Below, piece by piece: positions 1 to 11,086 of a stretch of 64,000 bases of DNA. The DNA is taken from positions 6,617,501 through 6,681,500 of the forward strand of contig WPIO01000018.1 in NCBI GenBank assembly GCA_009760855.2, in the 5' to 3' direction. Position 1 is the first letter of the stretch. The number at the start of each line of letters is the position of its first letter. The DNA comes from Cristatella mucedo (lineage: Eukaryota > Bryozoa > Phylactolaemata > Cristatellidae). A program made the translations under genes and the position numbers. The notes under the pieces are model-generated. The model saw nothing but the letters and a program-made list of their open reading frames with translations. It was not told the DNA's origin and did no database searches.

Positions 1-408
1 GGAATATAACTGTTTAACAATTCATCGTACAAACATGAAATACTTCGGCGACAGGGCCTTTAGTTCATATGCTCTTGAAGCTTTAAGATCACTCCCGACC
101 TGCGTCAATCTTCTGACTTGTCCACATTAAAAAAGATAATAAAAACGCATTTATTTATGACAGCATTTAGTGGGTCCCTGGCGTGCGTCGTGTATGTACT
201 TAAGTGTGCTGACACCTCTGTATGCTGCTACTAGCCACACTTGCATGCTGACCCTATGCATTTCACTCCTAGCCATGCTATTCTTGTGGTTTATTGAGCA
301 TGCTACCACTAACCATTCAATCGTGCTACTTTTTCAGCCACTGTAAAGCGCCTAGAAAGTCATTGAGTTTTCTGAAAGTGCTTTATCAAACGTATTATCA
401 TAAGCATA
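1..408 (+). mobile_element. LINE-A 3' end fragment
   Basis: This is the end of the ORF2-like region and the 3' UTR of LINE-A, running in from before the window. It contains the phrase for a catgctgccactaaccac-like 3' UTR and ends near 408 with a degenerate ATT tail. The flank beyond it aligns with units 2 and 3, which lack this insertion. Confidence 0.6.
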
Positions 409-518
409 AGAGAAAATATTATGCCAAATGGGTACTATGTGTGTTAGACTTGACTATGTGTATGTGTCTGTTTGTTCAATCAATGAAAGCACGTTTGAAG
501 CATTGCATGGAGTCTAAA

Positions 519-568
519 ATAATAATAATCAATTCGATAAAGCGCTCCAATAGAACTCAATCTAGAGC
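519..568 (-). mobile_element. Very short LINE-A 3' tail insertion
   Basis: AATAATAATAAT followed by about 40 bp of the LINE-A terminal sequence in reverse orientation. Unit 2 (about 16020) has the flanks joined without it. Confidence 0.45.
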
Positions 569-1698
569 CATAATGAGTAAAATTGTCAGCAATATGAGGA
601 CTTCCTGAGTAACATGGTTGATTTCCGTATTACAACGCCACTGGTCTGGCCATATAATAAGGATCACATTTCAATTACAACGTCGCTGATATAAGTTCGC
701 CTAGTGATAATTATCACAGATCATAATCTAAGGTGAGGCTGCGTTGAAGCCAACGTAGCGCGATAATAACGCTACTCTTAAAATTGATCGTGAAGCACGT
801 AAATAGAGTTTTTATTAAGTTCTCTATAGGCGGTTTACCTTTAACGTAGCGCCACAGTAGCCGATCACTGAATGCTGCTACGCCAGTCAGCGTGCGCAAA
901 GGCATGGAACATCCTTACAGCTGACTTTTAGAAATGTCACAGCACAACGGCGAGGCACTCGCTCTCTTCAGCTACTTGCTTTTGTTTTGTTAACTGAATG
1001 CAAATTACGGCGTAGTGAGCACACCACATTGATGGCTTCTTAGCAAGCGTGAACAAAGGGCACGTTCCTGCTGCTTAAGGCACGGAGGCTTTAGCTGGTT
1101 TCTTAATGAGATTGCTGCAGTTGGTGACTGAATTTATAGAGGGTAAAAGCCTGCAGAAGGCCTGCTATATTATTTCATTGCGTTTTTCGAGTCAATGTTA
1201 CCACGCAGACCCTGTTTTCAGAGTAAAATATCATCCACTCAAGCAGATAGTATTAGTAAAAACAAGTTGAAGCAGCCGTTAGTCATTTTAGATTCGTTTT
1301 AGATGTCTGAAAGGATATTTAGTGATATAAATGCCCGTAACAAAGCACTTAGTGTTCTGTTTAAGAGATATGTTTCTAAAGGTGCGCTTGAGAACTCAGC
1401 GAACCATTTGGTTAGAGTCCATACGAAAATAATTATCACTCACTGTTAATTTCCTGATCCCTAGCTGTTCCGCTCTTACCGAATCACTATCATTCTCCGA
1501 CATTGTCGCTCTGATTTCGTATTGCACTCACAGCGCCTCTATCATCCACCCATTCTCGCTCTCCAGCGCCCGTTCTGCGTTCATTCGTTGCGCAAAATGA
1601 CCGACTGCGCCCTCTGCACGGACCATTATCTTTAGAACGCTGGGCTACTGTTCTACCGTTCGCGGGCTGTAAGAGCTTCGCCAGAGGCTTCTAATCAC
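569..1698. other. Unit 1 intron 1 and flank, no gene seen
   Basis: Non-coding sequence shared with units 2 and 3 (about 16060-17000 and 46440-47280). By the gene model it is intron 1 of the unit 1 pacifastin-like gene. Short open frames here are not conserved between copies. Confidence 0.5.
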
Positions 1699-1817
1699 CA
1701 GGACTTTCTTACTGCACACGGCCCAATGACGTTGATATTCTCCCGGCTGCCGTCGGCTGCTCCCCGCGACAGGCACAGCGCTGCGACCACCAAGAGTCCT
1801 AGAGCTGCCTTCAACAT
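1699..1817 (-). CDS. Pacifastin-like gene, unit 1: first exon only
   Basis: This exon has 119 nt: 39 codons plus TG, phase 2 as in unit 3. It encodes a signal peptide (MLKAALGLLVVAALCLS) followed, after a two-codon deletion relative to unit 3, by INVIGPCAV with the first domain cysteine. The donor at the homologous site is GTGATT, weaker than the GTGAGT of units 2 and 3. A GTAAGA with its GT at 1712-1711 is an alternative donor, but it would end in phase 0 and would not fit a phase-2 exon 2. In units 2 and 3 the next exon lies 3.9-7.1 kb downstream, so exons 2 and 3 would fall before the window. Whether this copy works cannot be decided here. A longer in-frame start at 1946 lies upstream of the TATA box and is unlikely. 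Confidence 0.6.
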
Positions 1818-1898
1818 TCTGAGATTCTCAGAAAGACCAGACCGCAAGACTCGTTGCCTTCTCAGCTCTGTTGCGGTTAGGAGTTCGCCAGGTCCAGC

Positions 1899-1905
1899 TA
1901 ATATA
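1899..1905 (-). promoter_or_regulatory. TATA-like box of the unit 1 copy
   Basis: TATATTA on the minus strand, in the position homologous to TATATAA of units 2 and 3, about 82 bp before the ATG. Confidence 0.45.
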
Positions 1906-1999
1906 GGCGAGCACGGCGGAAAATTGCCCAGCGCCAGTATCTTCATTTCTCATCGAGAGCACCCTCGCTATGAAAAAGGCTGGCGCGGTGAGTAATCGA

Positions 2000-2020
2000 C
2001 TATCCTATCCTATCCTAGTC
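2000..2020. repeat. Short CCTAT tandem repeat
   Basis: Three to four copies of CCTAT upstream of the unit 1 promoter; not present in units 2 and 3. Confidence 0.5.
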
Positions 2021-2099
2021 GGCGTGTGCTTTTCTTGGTAAGGCGAAAACCCAGGTAACGGCTGAGCTCGTACGAATCCACGAGCCAAGATTCCAAGCC

Positions 2100-2800
2100 C
2101 TTTCGCAGAAGCGATGTGGGCGATGTCACCGCTGTCTGGCGCCACTGGCCGTTCAACTATCGCAACCTAACTATCGTAACCTAGGCAAAACGTCGCGGTT
2201 CCGAAAGGACCGCGCTTTGCGACTAACTAGCACGGCGCTCTTACAATGTACGGCTCCTCCATTGCGACGCTTCGCAAGCATTGGAATGCAGCAGCCTCGA
2301 AACGTTGCTAACGAGTTATTCATGCCTGGCCAATATAAGCAGTTACTCCAAGCTTTTCTAAGTAATGAGGTTAAGGACATCATGAAAATCTTACCGTAAA
2401 ATACAAAGCCGTGTAGTATGCCTATACATTCGATAGCCTCCGAGGAATACCTCTACGAAGCACAAGCGGTGGCCCCAAACTCATTAGTATGCACTGCGAG
2501 TAGGACCAGGATTAAACCGGAAGAAAAGCTGATTCATAAAGGCATTCTGCAAATCCGGTTCATTGTAACTTAAACTTAGCATAAGCTACTTATATTAAGG
2601 AGAGTCATAATCCGGATAGTATAAGACTCCAAATTGTCATTGATATTTTTAAATTAAGGCTATTCTCAGCCGGTATGCACAGATACAGCTCTCAGGTTAG
2701 CCACGATGCATACTTTCCTTAGTTAGTTGAAATAGTGCACCTAGCGCAAGCCGTTGACGGCGGATCTAGAAAGTAGAACTGGGCAGGGGGACACATTAGT
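2100..2800. other. Unit 1 upstream flank, no gene seen
   Basis: Region upstream of the unit 1 promoter. I see no coding exon or known element before the GA repeat. Confidence 0.4.
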
Positions 2801-2807
2801 TAAGTTC

Positions 2808-2855
<48 letters not shown>

Positions 2856-2930
2856 GCAGACAGAAAGACAGACAGGCAGTTGGAAGGAAGAACGGACGGA
2901 TGGATGGACCTGACGGACGGACAGACAGGC

Positions 2931-3029
<99 letters not shown>

Positions 3030-3118
3030 GAAAGAGAGAGAGACAGAGAGACAGGGAGAGAGATAAAGATACAGAGAGACAGGGAGAGAGGTAGAGAGAC
3101 AGAGAGACAGGATAGAGG
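2808..3118. repeat. GA-rich microsatellite
   Basis: Two pure GA runs (about 2820-2849 and 2935-3023) in GA-rich, GACAGG-interrupted sequence. On the reverse strand it follows repeat E as a CT tract, as at the other E copy. Confidence 0.9.
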
Positions 3119-3124
3119 TCTGCC

Positions 3125-3400
3125 TCCGGGGTCGGGACCGTCGATAGCGACGCGCGCGTAATATAGTTTACTATATACTTGGGTTTCGGGAGTTCGCGAA
3201 GTTAACTCTTTCAGTCCGGTGCTCGCCGCGTAGAGTGCTCGTGCCGGCGCATAGCCTTTACTAATAGGCCCACATAAACTGCCGCTTTCGGTGCCCAGTT
3301 TGGCCGCTTGTGTTTTAACCGTGCTGCACAACTGCTTAGCACAGTCCGCCAGTAGACTGAGTCGCTCGACCTACGCCGCGGGACGAACATCTGCGCGGTG
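3125..3400 (-). repeat. Dispersed repeat E, copy 1
   Basis: The reverse complement of about 3150-3372 aligns with 17095-17400 in unit 2. Shared landmarks are GGTTAAAACACA and GGGCCT, followed by GTTAACT and GAACTCCCGAA. Both copies are followed by CT-rich sequence. I do not recognise the family. Confidence 0.5.
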
Positions 3401-3440
3401 ACAGAAGTGTAGCATAGCCAACTAGTGTGCTTGTCAGTGA

Positions 3441-3605
3441 GCCGTGATGGCACACTAGGTAAGGCGGTCGCTTTCACGACCTCGGTCCCGAGGTCGTGAG
3501 TTCAATTCCTGCGGTGGGTGATTCTTTATCGCCACTGCAAGCGGTGGTGATAGCCATAAAGGCTCTTCTGTGGCTATACAAAAAGGGGCTGTTAAATCAA
3601 CTTGG
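3441..3605 (+). mobile_element. tRNA-derived SINE, family 1
   Basis: The 5' part (3441-3520) resembles a tRNA with a long variable arm: an A-box-like TGGCACACTAGG, an anticodon-like stem GGTCG/CGACC, a variable arm CTCGG/CCGAG, and a degenerate B box. The tail contains GCCACTGCAAGCGG and ends near GGGGCTGTTAAATCA. The same body recurs at 7918, 9184, 26961, 28415 and 42464. Confidence 0.6.
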
Positions 3606-3963
3606 ATTTATTTATTTATCGTACATTTTAGCGTAAATTTGTAGTGAGAATTTCTGCACGTCATCTTCAAACCTACTGTTTCAACCGTCTTTAATTTATC
3701 TTTATTTCGAGAATATATGTATAATAAAAGCCGCGCGGAGCTATGAGTGAGCTATAGAAATTTCTCATGTGCATCGTCACTTTCACTTTATTTCTTCATG
3801 GAGTTGGAGTTGCAGGCAGAGGTACGTAGGCACTGCATAGAAAATATTCACATCAACCATCTTGAATTCCATCATTCTACATAAAAAGTGGCAGTTGAGA
3901 GGTTCTCGCCATCATCATTTGATCTTCTTGGGATAGTACACTACCTTCAGCTAAAGCGTCAGT

Positions 3964-4611
3964 TAAATAAGGCGATTGCAGCTGGTGCAAAACTCCGCAG
4001 CTAGGCTTGTCTGTCGCGAGCGTCGCTGTTGCCACATCACACCACTTCTCGCCGACCTGCACCGGCTCCCAGTCAAGCAACGGATTGACTTCAAGGTTTT
4101 TTCACTTACTTTTAGGTCACTTCATTCTTTGGCTCTAGCCTATCTCTCAGATCTACTCCCCCACCAAGCCACGTATCGTACCACCCGCTTTTCAGAATCC
4201 AATAGTTTACCAATACCTCGTACAAATCGCAAATTCTTTGGAGACCGTGCATTTAGTTCGTATGCTCCCAAAGCCTGGAACTCCCTCCCAACTTGCGTCA
4301 GAACATCCCCTGAGTTGACCACATTTAAAAAGAACTTAAAAACGCACCTATTTAGGACAGCATTTAGTGGGTCCCTGTGATTCGTCCTTGTGCTTATGCG
4401 TGCTGACACTGTGCATGCTGCAACTAACCACATTTGCATGCTGACCCTGTGCATGTCACTCCTAACCATGTTATTCATTTGTTTGTTTATCAAGCATGAT
4501 TTTAATAACCATTCAATTGCATTTCCCTTTGCAGCAAATGTAAAGCGCTTAGAGAGAGATTAAGTTCTCTGAGGGCGCTTTATCAAGTGCATTATTATTA
4601 CTATTTTTATA
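3964..4611 (+). mobile_element. LINE-A 3' portion
   Basis: Encodes the C-terminal end of the ORF2 protein (AARLVCRERR, then LLADLHRLPVKQRI), an open frame to 4380, followed by the LINE-A 3' UTR, the conserved terminal hairpin and an ATT tail. It is 5'-truncated and lies at the junction between units 1 and 2. Confidence 0.75.
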
Positions 4612-5159
4612 GAATTTATTGAGATTACCAGAAAATTTGGAAATTTCATCGTCTTAACCGTCTGTTAAATGCGATTTGCCTTAATCAGGAGTGCGTTCCG
4701 TGCTTCGACGAAGTGCATCTGCGTTTTCGTAGCAGCTAGCGGTAGGATAGCAGGGGCAGAAAGCTGTCTTAAAAAAAATCAAGAGGGGGCCAATATTCCT
4801 TCAGCTGCAAACAAGAGAAACTATATTCTGTAATATTATATAAAGCTACGAATATTTTTCCATAGTAAAACTACTTGAGTTAATGCACAGTGAAATATTT
4901 GCTTTCTCAAATAGCCATCTTCTCGAAAACTATTTTCAATGGCCTTCGGAATATAAACAAACACCAATTAGAATGTAGCTGGATGACATCTAGTCTCTTT
5001 CAAAAAGTGAAAGCAACTGAATACTGTAACGCAATAACGCTCGTAAAATGTGGCGCTGTACAGTATCCATTCTATGACGACAAGTATGCGTTGCAACTCT
5101 TTCACGCGTACCAGCGCCAAGAATGTCTCTGGATGTGACAGCTGGGAACTCAACGGCTA
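4612..5159. other. Unassigned sequence between units 1 and 2
   Basis: No match to the other units or elements that I can see, and no supported exon. Short open frames on both strands overlap each other. Confidence 0.3.
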
Positions 5160-5623
5160 GCGATGCACCTGAAAATACTACTCCGTAGTCCGCTGCGATT
5201 CTAACATCACTGTCCTCTACTGTACGGGCTCACAGAGCTTCCGCTCTGCAGCGATCCCCCATGAGCGCCATCTCTGTCACCCGGGAAGCGGGCTTTGCCT
5301 TTACCAGGGGCACCTAAGGCTAATACATAAAGCTGCGGATAGTGTTTCATTGTAACAACCACAACAACGCCCGATCTCTTCCGTGCTTACCTGTGCTGAC
5401 ACTATTGATATTATCTATAACCATATTTGAATGGTGACAGTGTTCATATTACCGCTAACCTGTTAAGCTAGTTGGAACTGTAAATGCTACCACTACCGAT
5501 TTGAACAGACTTCTGCTACAGAGAATATGAAGTTTATAGAAAGAAATAAATGTTTTTTTAACGTTTCACGCAAATCCATTATTATTATTTATGTTGTGCA
5601 CGAAAAGGATTGCATGAAGTTAA

Positions 5624-7700
5624 GGATAATGTAATTTATCTCTGTCAGTAACTACCAAAGCCACAAAGACTATGTGGGTGTTATGCAAAGATGTGTCATA
5701 GTGGCAGCAAGAGAGTAGTGGTCGTTGCGTAAGAAATGTGGAGGCGAGTTCCGCAGTCTTGGACCTGCAGTACTAAAGCTTCTGCTGCCAAAAGTATTTT
5801 GGTATAAGACTGGAGCTAATAATTACTTAGTTTATTAATTTAGTTAATTAAATTTATTAGAAAAGAGCTGGAGCTGTTAATTTATTGTCCATGCAGGACC
5901 TGCGGGTACGAGGAGGGTGAAACTGGTGCACAAGTTCAGCTAGGCATGGATGAGCCAAGCCGTGGCGGGCCTTTCGGGTCAGCCTAAGAACTTGGCTCTG
6001 CATCCTTTGATCAACCGGCATCCATCCTAGCTCTTTTAGCAAAGGAGACACGTGCTCAAACCTCTGGGACTTGAAGACTAGCCTTGCAGCCATATTCCTA
6101 GCCAGCTGCAGTTGCCTAGTTGCTTTTTTTATTTGCTCAGCCAAAAGGGAACTACAATAATCAGGCCGAGACATAACTAAGGACCTTGTTAAATGTTTTG
6201 TAAGCCACTGTGGAAGGCAGCTCCTAATCTTGAATAGGGATTGGACGTGATGGCTAGCTGTGGAAGCAGTCTTCTGAATAAAGCTTTTAAATCGAGGGAG
6301 CTGTCGAAAACGACACCTACATTTCGAGCACGTGGTGATGGTCGCACAACAGCATCAGCTATTAGAGGCGCAAAGCCTATTAATCTAGCCACACGCTTAG
6401 AGTTTTCTATGAGCAGCAGTTCGGTTTCATCGTCATTTAGTTTTAAGAAGTTTTCCGACATCCAGGATTGAATGTCGGCAAAGCAAGCATTCAGTTTCTC
6501 AGTTGCTGCAGCAGATTCCTACTGTTTGAATGACAATACAGCTGAGTATCGTCATCATAAAAGGGATATTCTATTCCATGGGCCTTAATCACTTTCCCGA
6601 GAGCTTGAGTATAAATGGATAACAGAAAGGGACCAAGAACAGACCCTTAAGGTACTCCACACATGACCCGGCTCGTGTGAGACCTGACCCCCATACGACA
6701 AGGATTGAACGCGATCAGAAAAGTGCGATTTAAACCAGGCTAGTGCCTCGTCTGTCAGATCGATCGTTGTTCTCAATCGTTCAAGTAGAAAACATCGTGA
6801 TTAATGGTGTCGAAGGCAGATTACAGATCTAGCAGAGCGAGGGCAGTGACATTCCCGTCATCATTGCTATGTAGAATGTAGTTGTTAACGCAGGGGAGTT
6901 TTAGAGGAGTGCTGCCTCCTGAACCCTGATCAAATGGTGTCTGACATTTCATTCTTTTCAATAATTGCAACTAGCTGCTTAGCCGTAATTTTTCAAGAAT
7001 CCTCGACCAAGAAAGGAGGAATGTAAACTGGGCGATAGTTTGCAAGGACCTCTGTATCTAATCCAGGCTTTTTAAGTATCGGTCTAATGATTGCTGATTT
7101 GATTCACATGGGTACGAACCCTTTTACCAAAGAAGCATTACAAAACTCGATTGTGGCAGGGCTAAGTTGTTCTGCCAGTAAACACCACTGAGATGACGAT
7201 ATACGGTCTTCAGCAGACGAGCTCTTTTTTTTGCTAGATCTTATTCAAAAGTAAGTACTGATGGTCACGATTGGGGACGCCTTCTTAATGACTGACCAGC
7301 TGACTTGACTGTCTGACATCACGTTCGTCCTTGCAAGCTCTCCAGCGGGCCGAAACTGCTTCTCTCTGTGCTCGGTCTCCAGTTCTTAGTCTATGGTAAG
7401 GTTCTCATGGTTCAGGTCGTGAGTTTGAGTCCTGCCACATCGCACGCAGAAACCTCAGAAACAGTTTTATGGATGGTCACAGGTTGTGATTCAACGATTG
7501 CTTTACTCTGAGGGGGCATGATGGGCGCACGAGTGTACACGATATTTTCAGCAAAAGAATGCTGACAACTTCTCGGCTGAGCCGTCAATATCTGGAGAGT
7601 CAGACCTGTCAGCGTTGACCAGTAAATTGTTTACTGTCTTATAAATCTGTTTAGGGTTTGACGGGCAGGAATTCAGTTTTACAATAAAAAAAGAGGCCCT
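5624..7700 (-). mobile_element. LINE-B copy, near-complete RT region, decayed
   Basis: Minus-strand fragments encode L2/CR1-type reverse transcriptase parts: WFKSHFSDRVQSL (6776-6585), ENFLKLNDDETELLLI (6461-6189), and LVFKSQRFEHVSPLLKELGW (6174-5857). Frameshifts and stops separate them. The 3' end near 5624-5720 contains a ATGTAATTTATCTC phrase related to the other LINE-B ends. An inserted stretch at about 7245-7480 holds a tRNA-like sequence. The homologous site in unit 3 (about 42236-42260) is empty. Confidence 0.75.
7385..7450 (+). mobile_element. tRNA-like fragment nested in LINE-B
   Basis: Contains GGTAAGGTTCTC and a B-box-like GAGTTTGAGTCCTG at SINE spacing. It interrupts sequence that is continuous in the LINE-B copy at 62040-62150. 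Confidence 0.35.
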
Positions 7701-7917
7701 GGTAAAATTCAGCATTTCGTGTGTTCTTAGCTATTTCACTAATAGTGCTAAGTTTTCTACACAATCAGATCTAATACGTAGGCGCTCCATTTTCAAGTGT
7801 GACTATAAACTTGTGTATACATTCACAGCCACCTAAGTAAATGGAAGATTAGTGAATAAGAAATTCAGATGATTTTGATAAGGGCGAGATATTAAAATGT
7901 ATAAAAAAACTAGAAAA

Positions 7918-8060
7918 AATACCAGCTATTTTTACAGCTTCTTTGTATAGCTGCAGAAAGAAATTTAGGTTATCACCACTGCTTGCAGCGGTGATAAAGG
8001 ATCGACCGCCGCAGGATTCTAACCCACGACCTCGGTCACGAAGTCGTGGGTTCAAAATAT
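7918..8060 (-). mobile_element. tRNA-derived SINE family 1, partial
   Basis: Body and B-box region of SINE family 1 in reverse, with the head replaced by an inverted-repeat-like stretch around CCACGACCTCGG. The unit 3 counterpart at 42464 shares the insertion, so it predates the unit 2/unit 3 duplication. Confidence 0.5.
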
Positions 8061-8065
8061 TACCT

Positions 8066-8657
8066 TCAGGTCTAGTCATACATGCTAAGTTTCGGTAGGT
8101 GAGCTTTAAAAGAAATTTAGTAGGTCACGGAGTCGTAGCTTCCTCTCAGAATCGCTTTTCAAGCCTCCCCATAATCAGGGGCACTCTTTTTAGAAAGAAC
8201 TCTAACCTTCCTTTCTAGAGGCTTAGTTAAATCACCGCAAACATGATTGGACCTCCGTTTACACAGCTTGTAAGGGGATGACCTTGACCGTCTAGTATTT
8301 TGTGTGAACTTTCATCTTCGCTTTCAAAGTAAATGTGAACTATTGATTGACGACGGTTTCGTGGCTAGGTGATTCCATTGGGTGAACATGCGGTAAAGAA
8401 AGGGAGATGCAACTGTTCCTTATTAGTTGCATGCCATTCTCACCAAGCTTCAAGCTCTTCATATTGATGAACGCTTTTTTTGGGGGGAGTAGCAGGTGAT
8501 TAATCTTCTTTCGTACTGAGCTTCACGCTCCTCTAACCTAGTAATTGCAAATTCTTAAATTGGCTAAAGAAAACTACTGTGAAGGCTCTTCTATAATTCT
8601 TACTTTGATGTCAGAAAAAATGCAAAGAAAACACTGACAAAAGCCTTCGCAGGTATT
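8066..8657. other. 3' flank of the unit 2 gene
   Basis: Non-coding, aligns with 42640-43250 of unit 3 except for a short LINE-A insertion present only there. Confidence 0.45.
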
Positions 8658-8658
8658 T

Positions 8659-8664
8659 TTTATT
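8659..8664 (-). terminator. AATAAA polyadenylation signal of the unit 2 copy
   Basis: AATAAA on the minus strand 94 nt after the unit 2 stop codon, matching the position of the unit 3 signal. Confidence 0.5.
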
Positions 8665-8757
8665 TCAAACTGCTGTAAGATCTCGCCATTTTAAGGACAC
8701 GTTTTGCCTGTTACGCCAAGCTTGAATGAACGGTTGAAGCAGTCTTCTCCTGGGTGG

Positions 8758-8845
8758 CTACCAACATTTTCCGCGGACTGTGGACAAGGTCGCTAGAGAG
8801 CCATTTCTTTTACGGAAGCACCTGTGTCTATTGCAGTTGGCAAAC
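8758..8845 (-). pseudogene. Exon 3 of the unit 2 copy (itself intact)
   Basis: The exon is 88 nt with acceptor TTTGCAG, the same length and TAG position as in unit 3. It starts FANCN and ends KCW-stop, with NGSLAT conserved. It is open although the gene around it is broken. Confidence 0.65.
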
Positions 8846-9183
8846 CTGCAAATAAATAAATTCCTTATATATATAAATATATAGTTTTTAAAGCTCAGTT
8901 TTAAATAACTTCCTTTAAATATTCATCAGCCGCTGGCCAGCGGTGAAGCTGCAGCCGAATAAGCATACGTTCAACCATGCCACCACTAAAAAGTCCAGCA
9001 CACAAGGCCTATCTGTCATGGAATAGACGCATCACAGAAAGCATGAGCTTAGGAGGATGTGTAACTATGCAAAATAAGGTTCAGGACTTGGCCCTTTACG
9101 GACTTCTGAAGCCCCGTTGTTCAGTGACCCTAATTAAGTACCCTGGCAGCTTCATACTCTTGAATAAAACCTTATATAAATAT

Positions 9184-9365
9184 TAGCTGATTTAACAGCC
9201 TCGTGTGCATAGCGACTGAATAGCCTTAACGGGCTATCGCCGCTTGCAGTTGGCAATACAAGATCGCCCAGTACAAGATTCGAACCCACGACCTCGGTCG
9301 TAAAGAGCACGAAACTGAGGCTATCACGCTGCCTTCCTGCGAGTTGGCCGCCTATGGTGACAGCC
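9184..9365 (-). mobile_element. tRNA-derived SINE family 1 in intron 2 of the unit 2 copy
   Basis: Reverse-strand SINE with a B box (GGTTCGAAT-like), a CCGAGGTCGT stretch and the conserved tail ending near GGCTGTTAAATCAGC. Unit 3 lacks it. Confidence 0.55.
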
Positions 9366-9940
9366 AAAGCTGTAGCTAAGTCTTAAAAGAAGCAACTTCT
9401 ACCTATCGTGAAGAAAGGCCACTCAACTTATTCACCCTTATAATACACTCATACCGGCCATAAAGCCTGTGCGGTTAAACTCTTGAGCCGGGTTTGCAGA
9501 GTGAGTCTTGCCTCCTACCTGCTTCTTACCTATTTTAGTCTTCAATTTATACGTCACAATACTGGAGGTGGTTCAACATTTTAGCTACGACTTAACGAAG
9601 ATTCAGCAGCAGCTAAATGTGGTTCTCGTAACTGCAGCCTCTTCCACGGCCTGTCTCGGTTCTGCTCTGCTGTCCATCTACCATTCGTGAGCAGCCACCA
9701 ATGCCTCAGAACCCTATGGCACCAAGCAGAGCTTCATATGTGCTGCAGCATCAACTGGCTTTTCAAGTTCTTTATGGTGATGGCCACTGCTGCCACTTCT
9801 ACGCACTGTGAAATGTATACTGAGGCACAAATGTTCTCACCAAACTGTGGGTTTATCTAGACTTTTGCCATGCTCTTGTCCTTCCTTCTTGTCCTTCCTG
9901 TCCTTTCTTGTCCATCCTCAAGCTAGAGGCAGGTACAATT
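9366..9940. other. Unit 2 intron 2, no element recognised
   Basis: Non-coding by the gene model. One short plus-strand frame (9508-9690) has no counterpart in unit 3. Confidence 0.35.
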
Positions 9941-9945
9941 GATGA

Positions 9946-9954
9946 CCGAGAGAG

Positions 9955-10021
<67 letters not shown>

Positions 10022-10022
10022 G
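9946..10022. repeat. GA microsatellite
   Basis: Almost pure GA run within intron 2 of the unit 2 copy; absent from unit 3. Confidence 0.9.
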
Positions 10023-10569
10023 ACTTTAGGGGAGAGAAAGACACAGAGGCAGAGAGGGGAAAACGTATGCATGCATAATAAGCTCAAGTACTTGAGTAAG
10101 TCGTACGCCTAATTGAAATAATGAGAAAGTAGACATGGATTGGGCACACATTGAAAAGTAGGGCAGCAGCTGAGCTGGTTAGAAAGACAACTTCACTGCT
10201 GAGAAGTCGGGCATTCCCATGTATCGGACCCACAGTATATAGTATATATATTGTGGATATATATGCAGAACTCGCAGCCATGATTATTGTATACATAATA
10301 TTGTTTAGGTCTGATAAACTTGTACGCTTCCTCTTATGATTTACAATGCATTCTCCTTTTTTAACAACTTTTCTGCACTGCTCTACGGATTCAACGATGG
10401 TTCACACCTTTCTTACCTTGTGGAGATGAAACCTTTTTTCTACGGCGGGATTGATACAGCGCTAACTATGCACAGAATTTTATTGCGTGATTCAATAGAA
10501 AAATAAATATATACAACTTGTATAGCATCCTAAGAGAACTTAAACTCCATTTAGGCGCTTCACATACAC

Positions 10570-10652
10570 CATGGGGGTCGAGTCCGCCACCTCGGCCAGA
10601 CCTCGGTTGGTGTGAGTACCTTAACCACGTGGTCAAACCCAGCCGGGCGTGA
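10570..10652 (-). mobile_element. tRNA-like SINE, family 2
   Basis: Reverse strand reads an A-box-like CACGTGGTTAAGG and a B-box-like GGACTCGACCCCC. It differs from family 1 in both boxes. It lies in sequence with no unit 3 counterpart. Confidence 0.4.
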
Positions 10653-10826
10653 TCGTAGGGCCATCACTGGCATAACGAAGTTCGAAAGGTAGCAAAATAA
10701 TCTAATTTCAGCCAACATTGAAAGCATAATGAGAATCACTCTCCAGAATAATAGATGACAATTTTAAGTGAATTCTAAAATGAGCAAAAGCGAGGCTGCA
10801 TGACCTGCAATCGAAGAGCTGCTTAC

Positions 10827-10969
10827 CAGGTGTCATTTTCTTTCGTGCCTTTTTTGAAACCCGGAGTGATTGTATCATTCCAGTCACACCAAACCAGCGT
10901 GCGCCCTGCGTGCGCCAGGTGGCTAGGCCCTTTTTCCTATCGCATCGACACTGGTCGCACCCATCGAAC
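10827..10969 (-). pseudogene. Exon 2 of the unit 2 pacifastin-like copy
   Basis: It is preceded by TTTTTGTAG and followed by GTAAGC, both homologous to the unit 3 splice sites. The first residues, FDGCDQCRC, align with the unit 3 core, with Asp replacing the usual Asn after the cysteine. Downstream, the internal duplication and insertion destroy the C-T-x3-C part and the frame. Confidence 0.65.
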
Positions 10970-11086
10970 CTACAAAAAGTGATGCAAAGGCGAATCGGCG
11001 GGAAATGTTAGAATGCAATGTTTCTCCGCATGCAACTCTAAAAAAAACCTCAACCTCACTCTGTGGCCTTTACAAAAGACAGTTTT

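Larger units (their letters stand above)
430..3960. repeat. Segmental duplicate, unit 1 (promoter side of a pacifastin-like gene)
   Basis: About 430-1450 aligns by eye with 15940-16980 and 46390-47280; 1700-2100 aligns with 18000-18480 and 48200-48650; and 3790-3960 aligns with 18620-18760 and 49190-49320. Order and orientation are the same in all three. Local differences are retroelement insertions, microsatellites and indels. The left side (up to about 408) is interrupted by a LINE-A end. Confidence 0.65.

Noticed and set aside
1726-1995. Plus-strand frame conserved in units 1, 2 and 3 (also 18013-18357 and 48345-48608)
   Set aside because: It is the antisense of exon 1 and the promoter; the minus strand has the signal peptide, splice donor and TATA box.
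2741-3331. 196-codon minus frame
   Set aside because: Most of it is the CT strand of a microsatellite; the first part belongs to repeat E.
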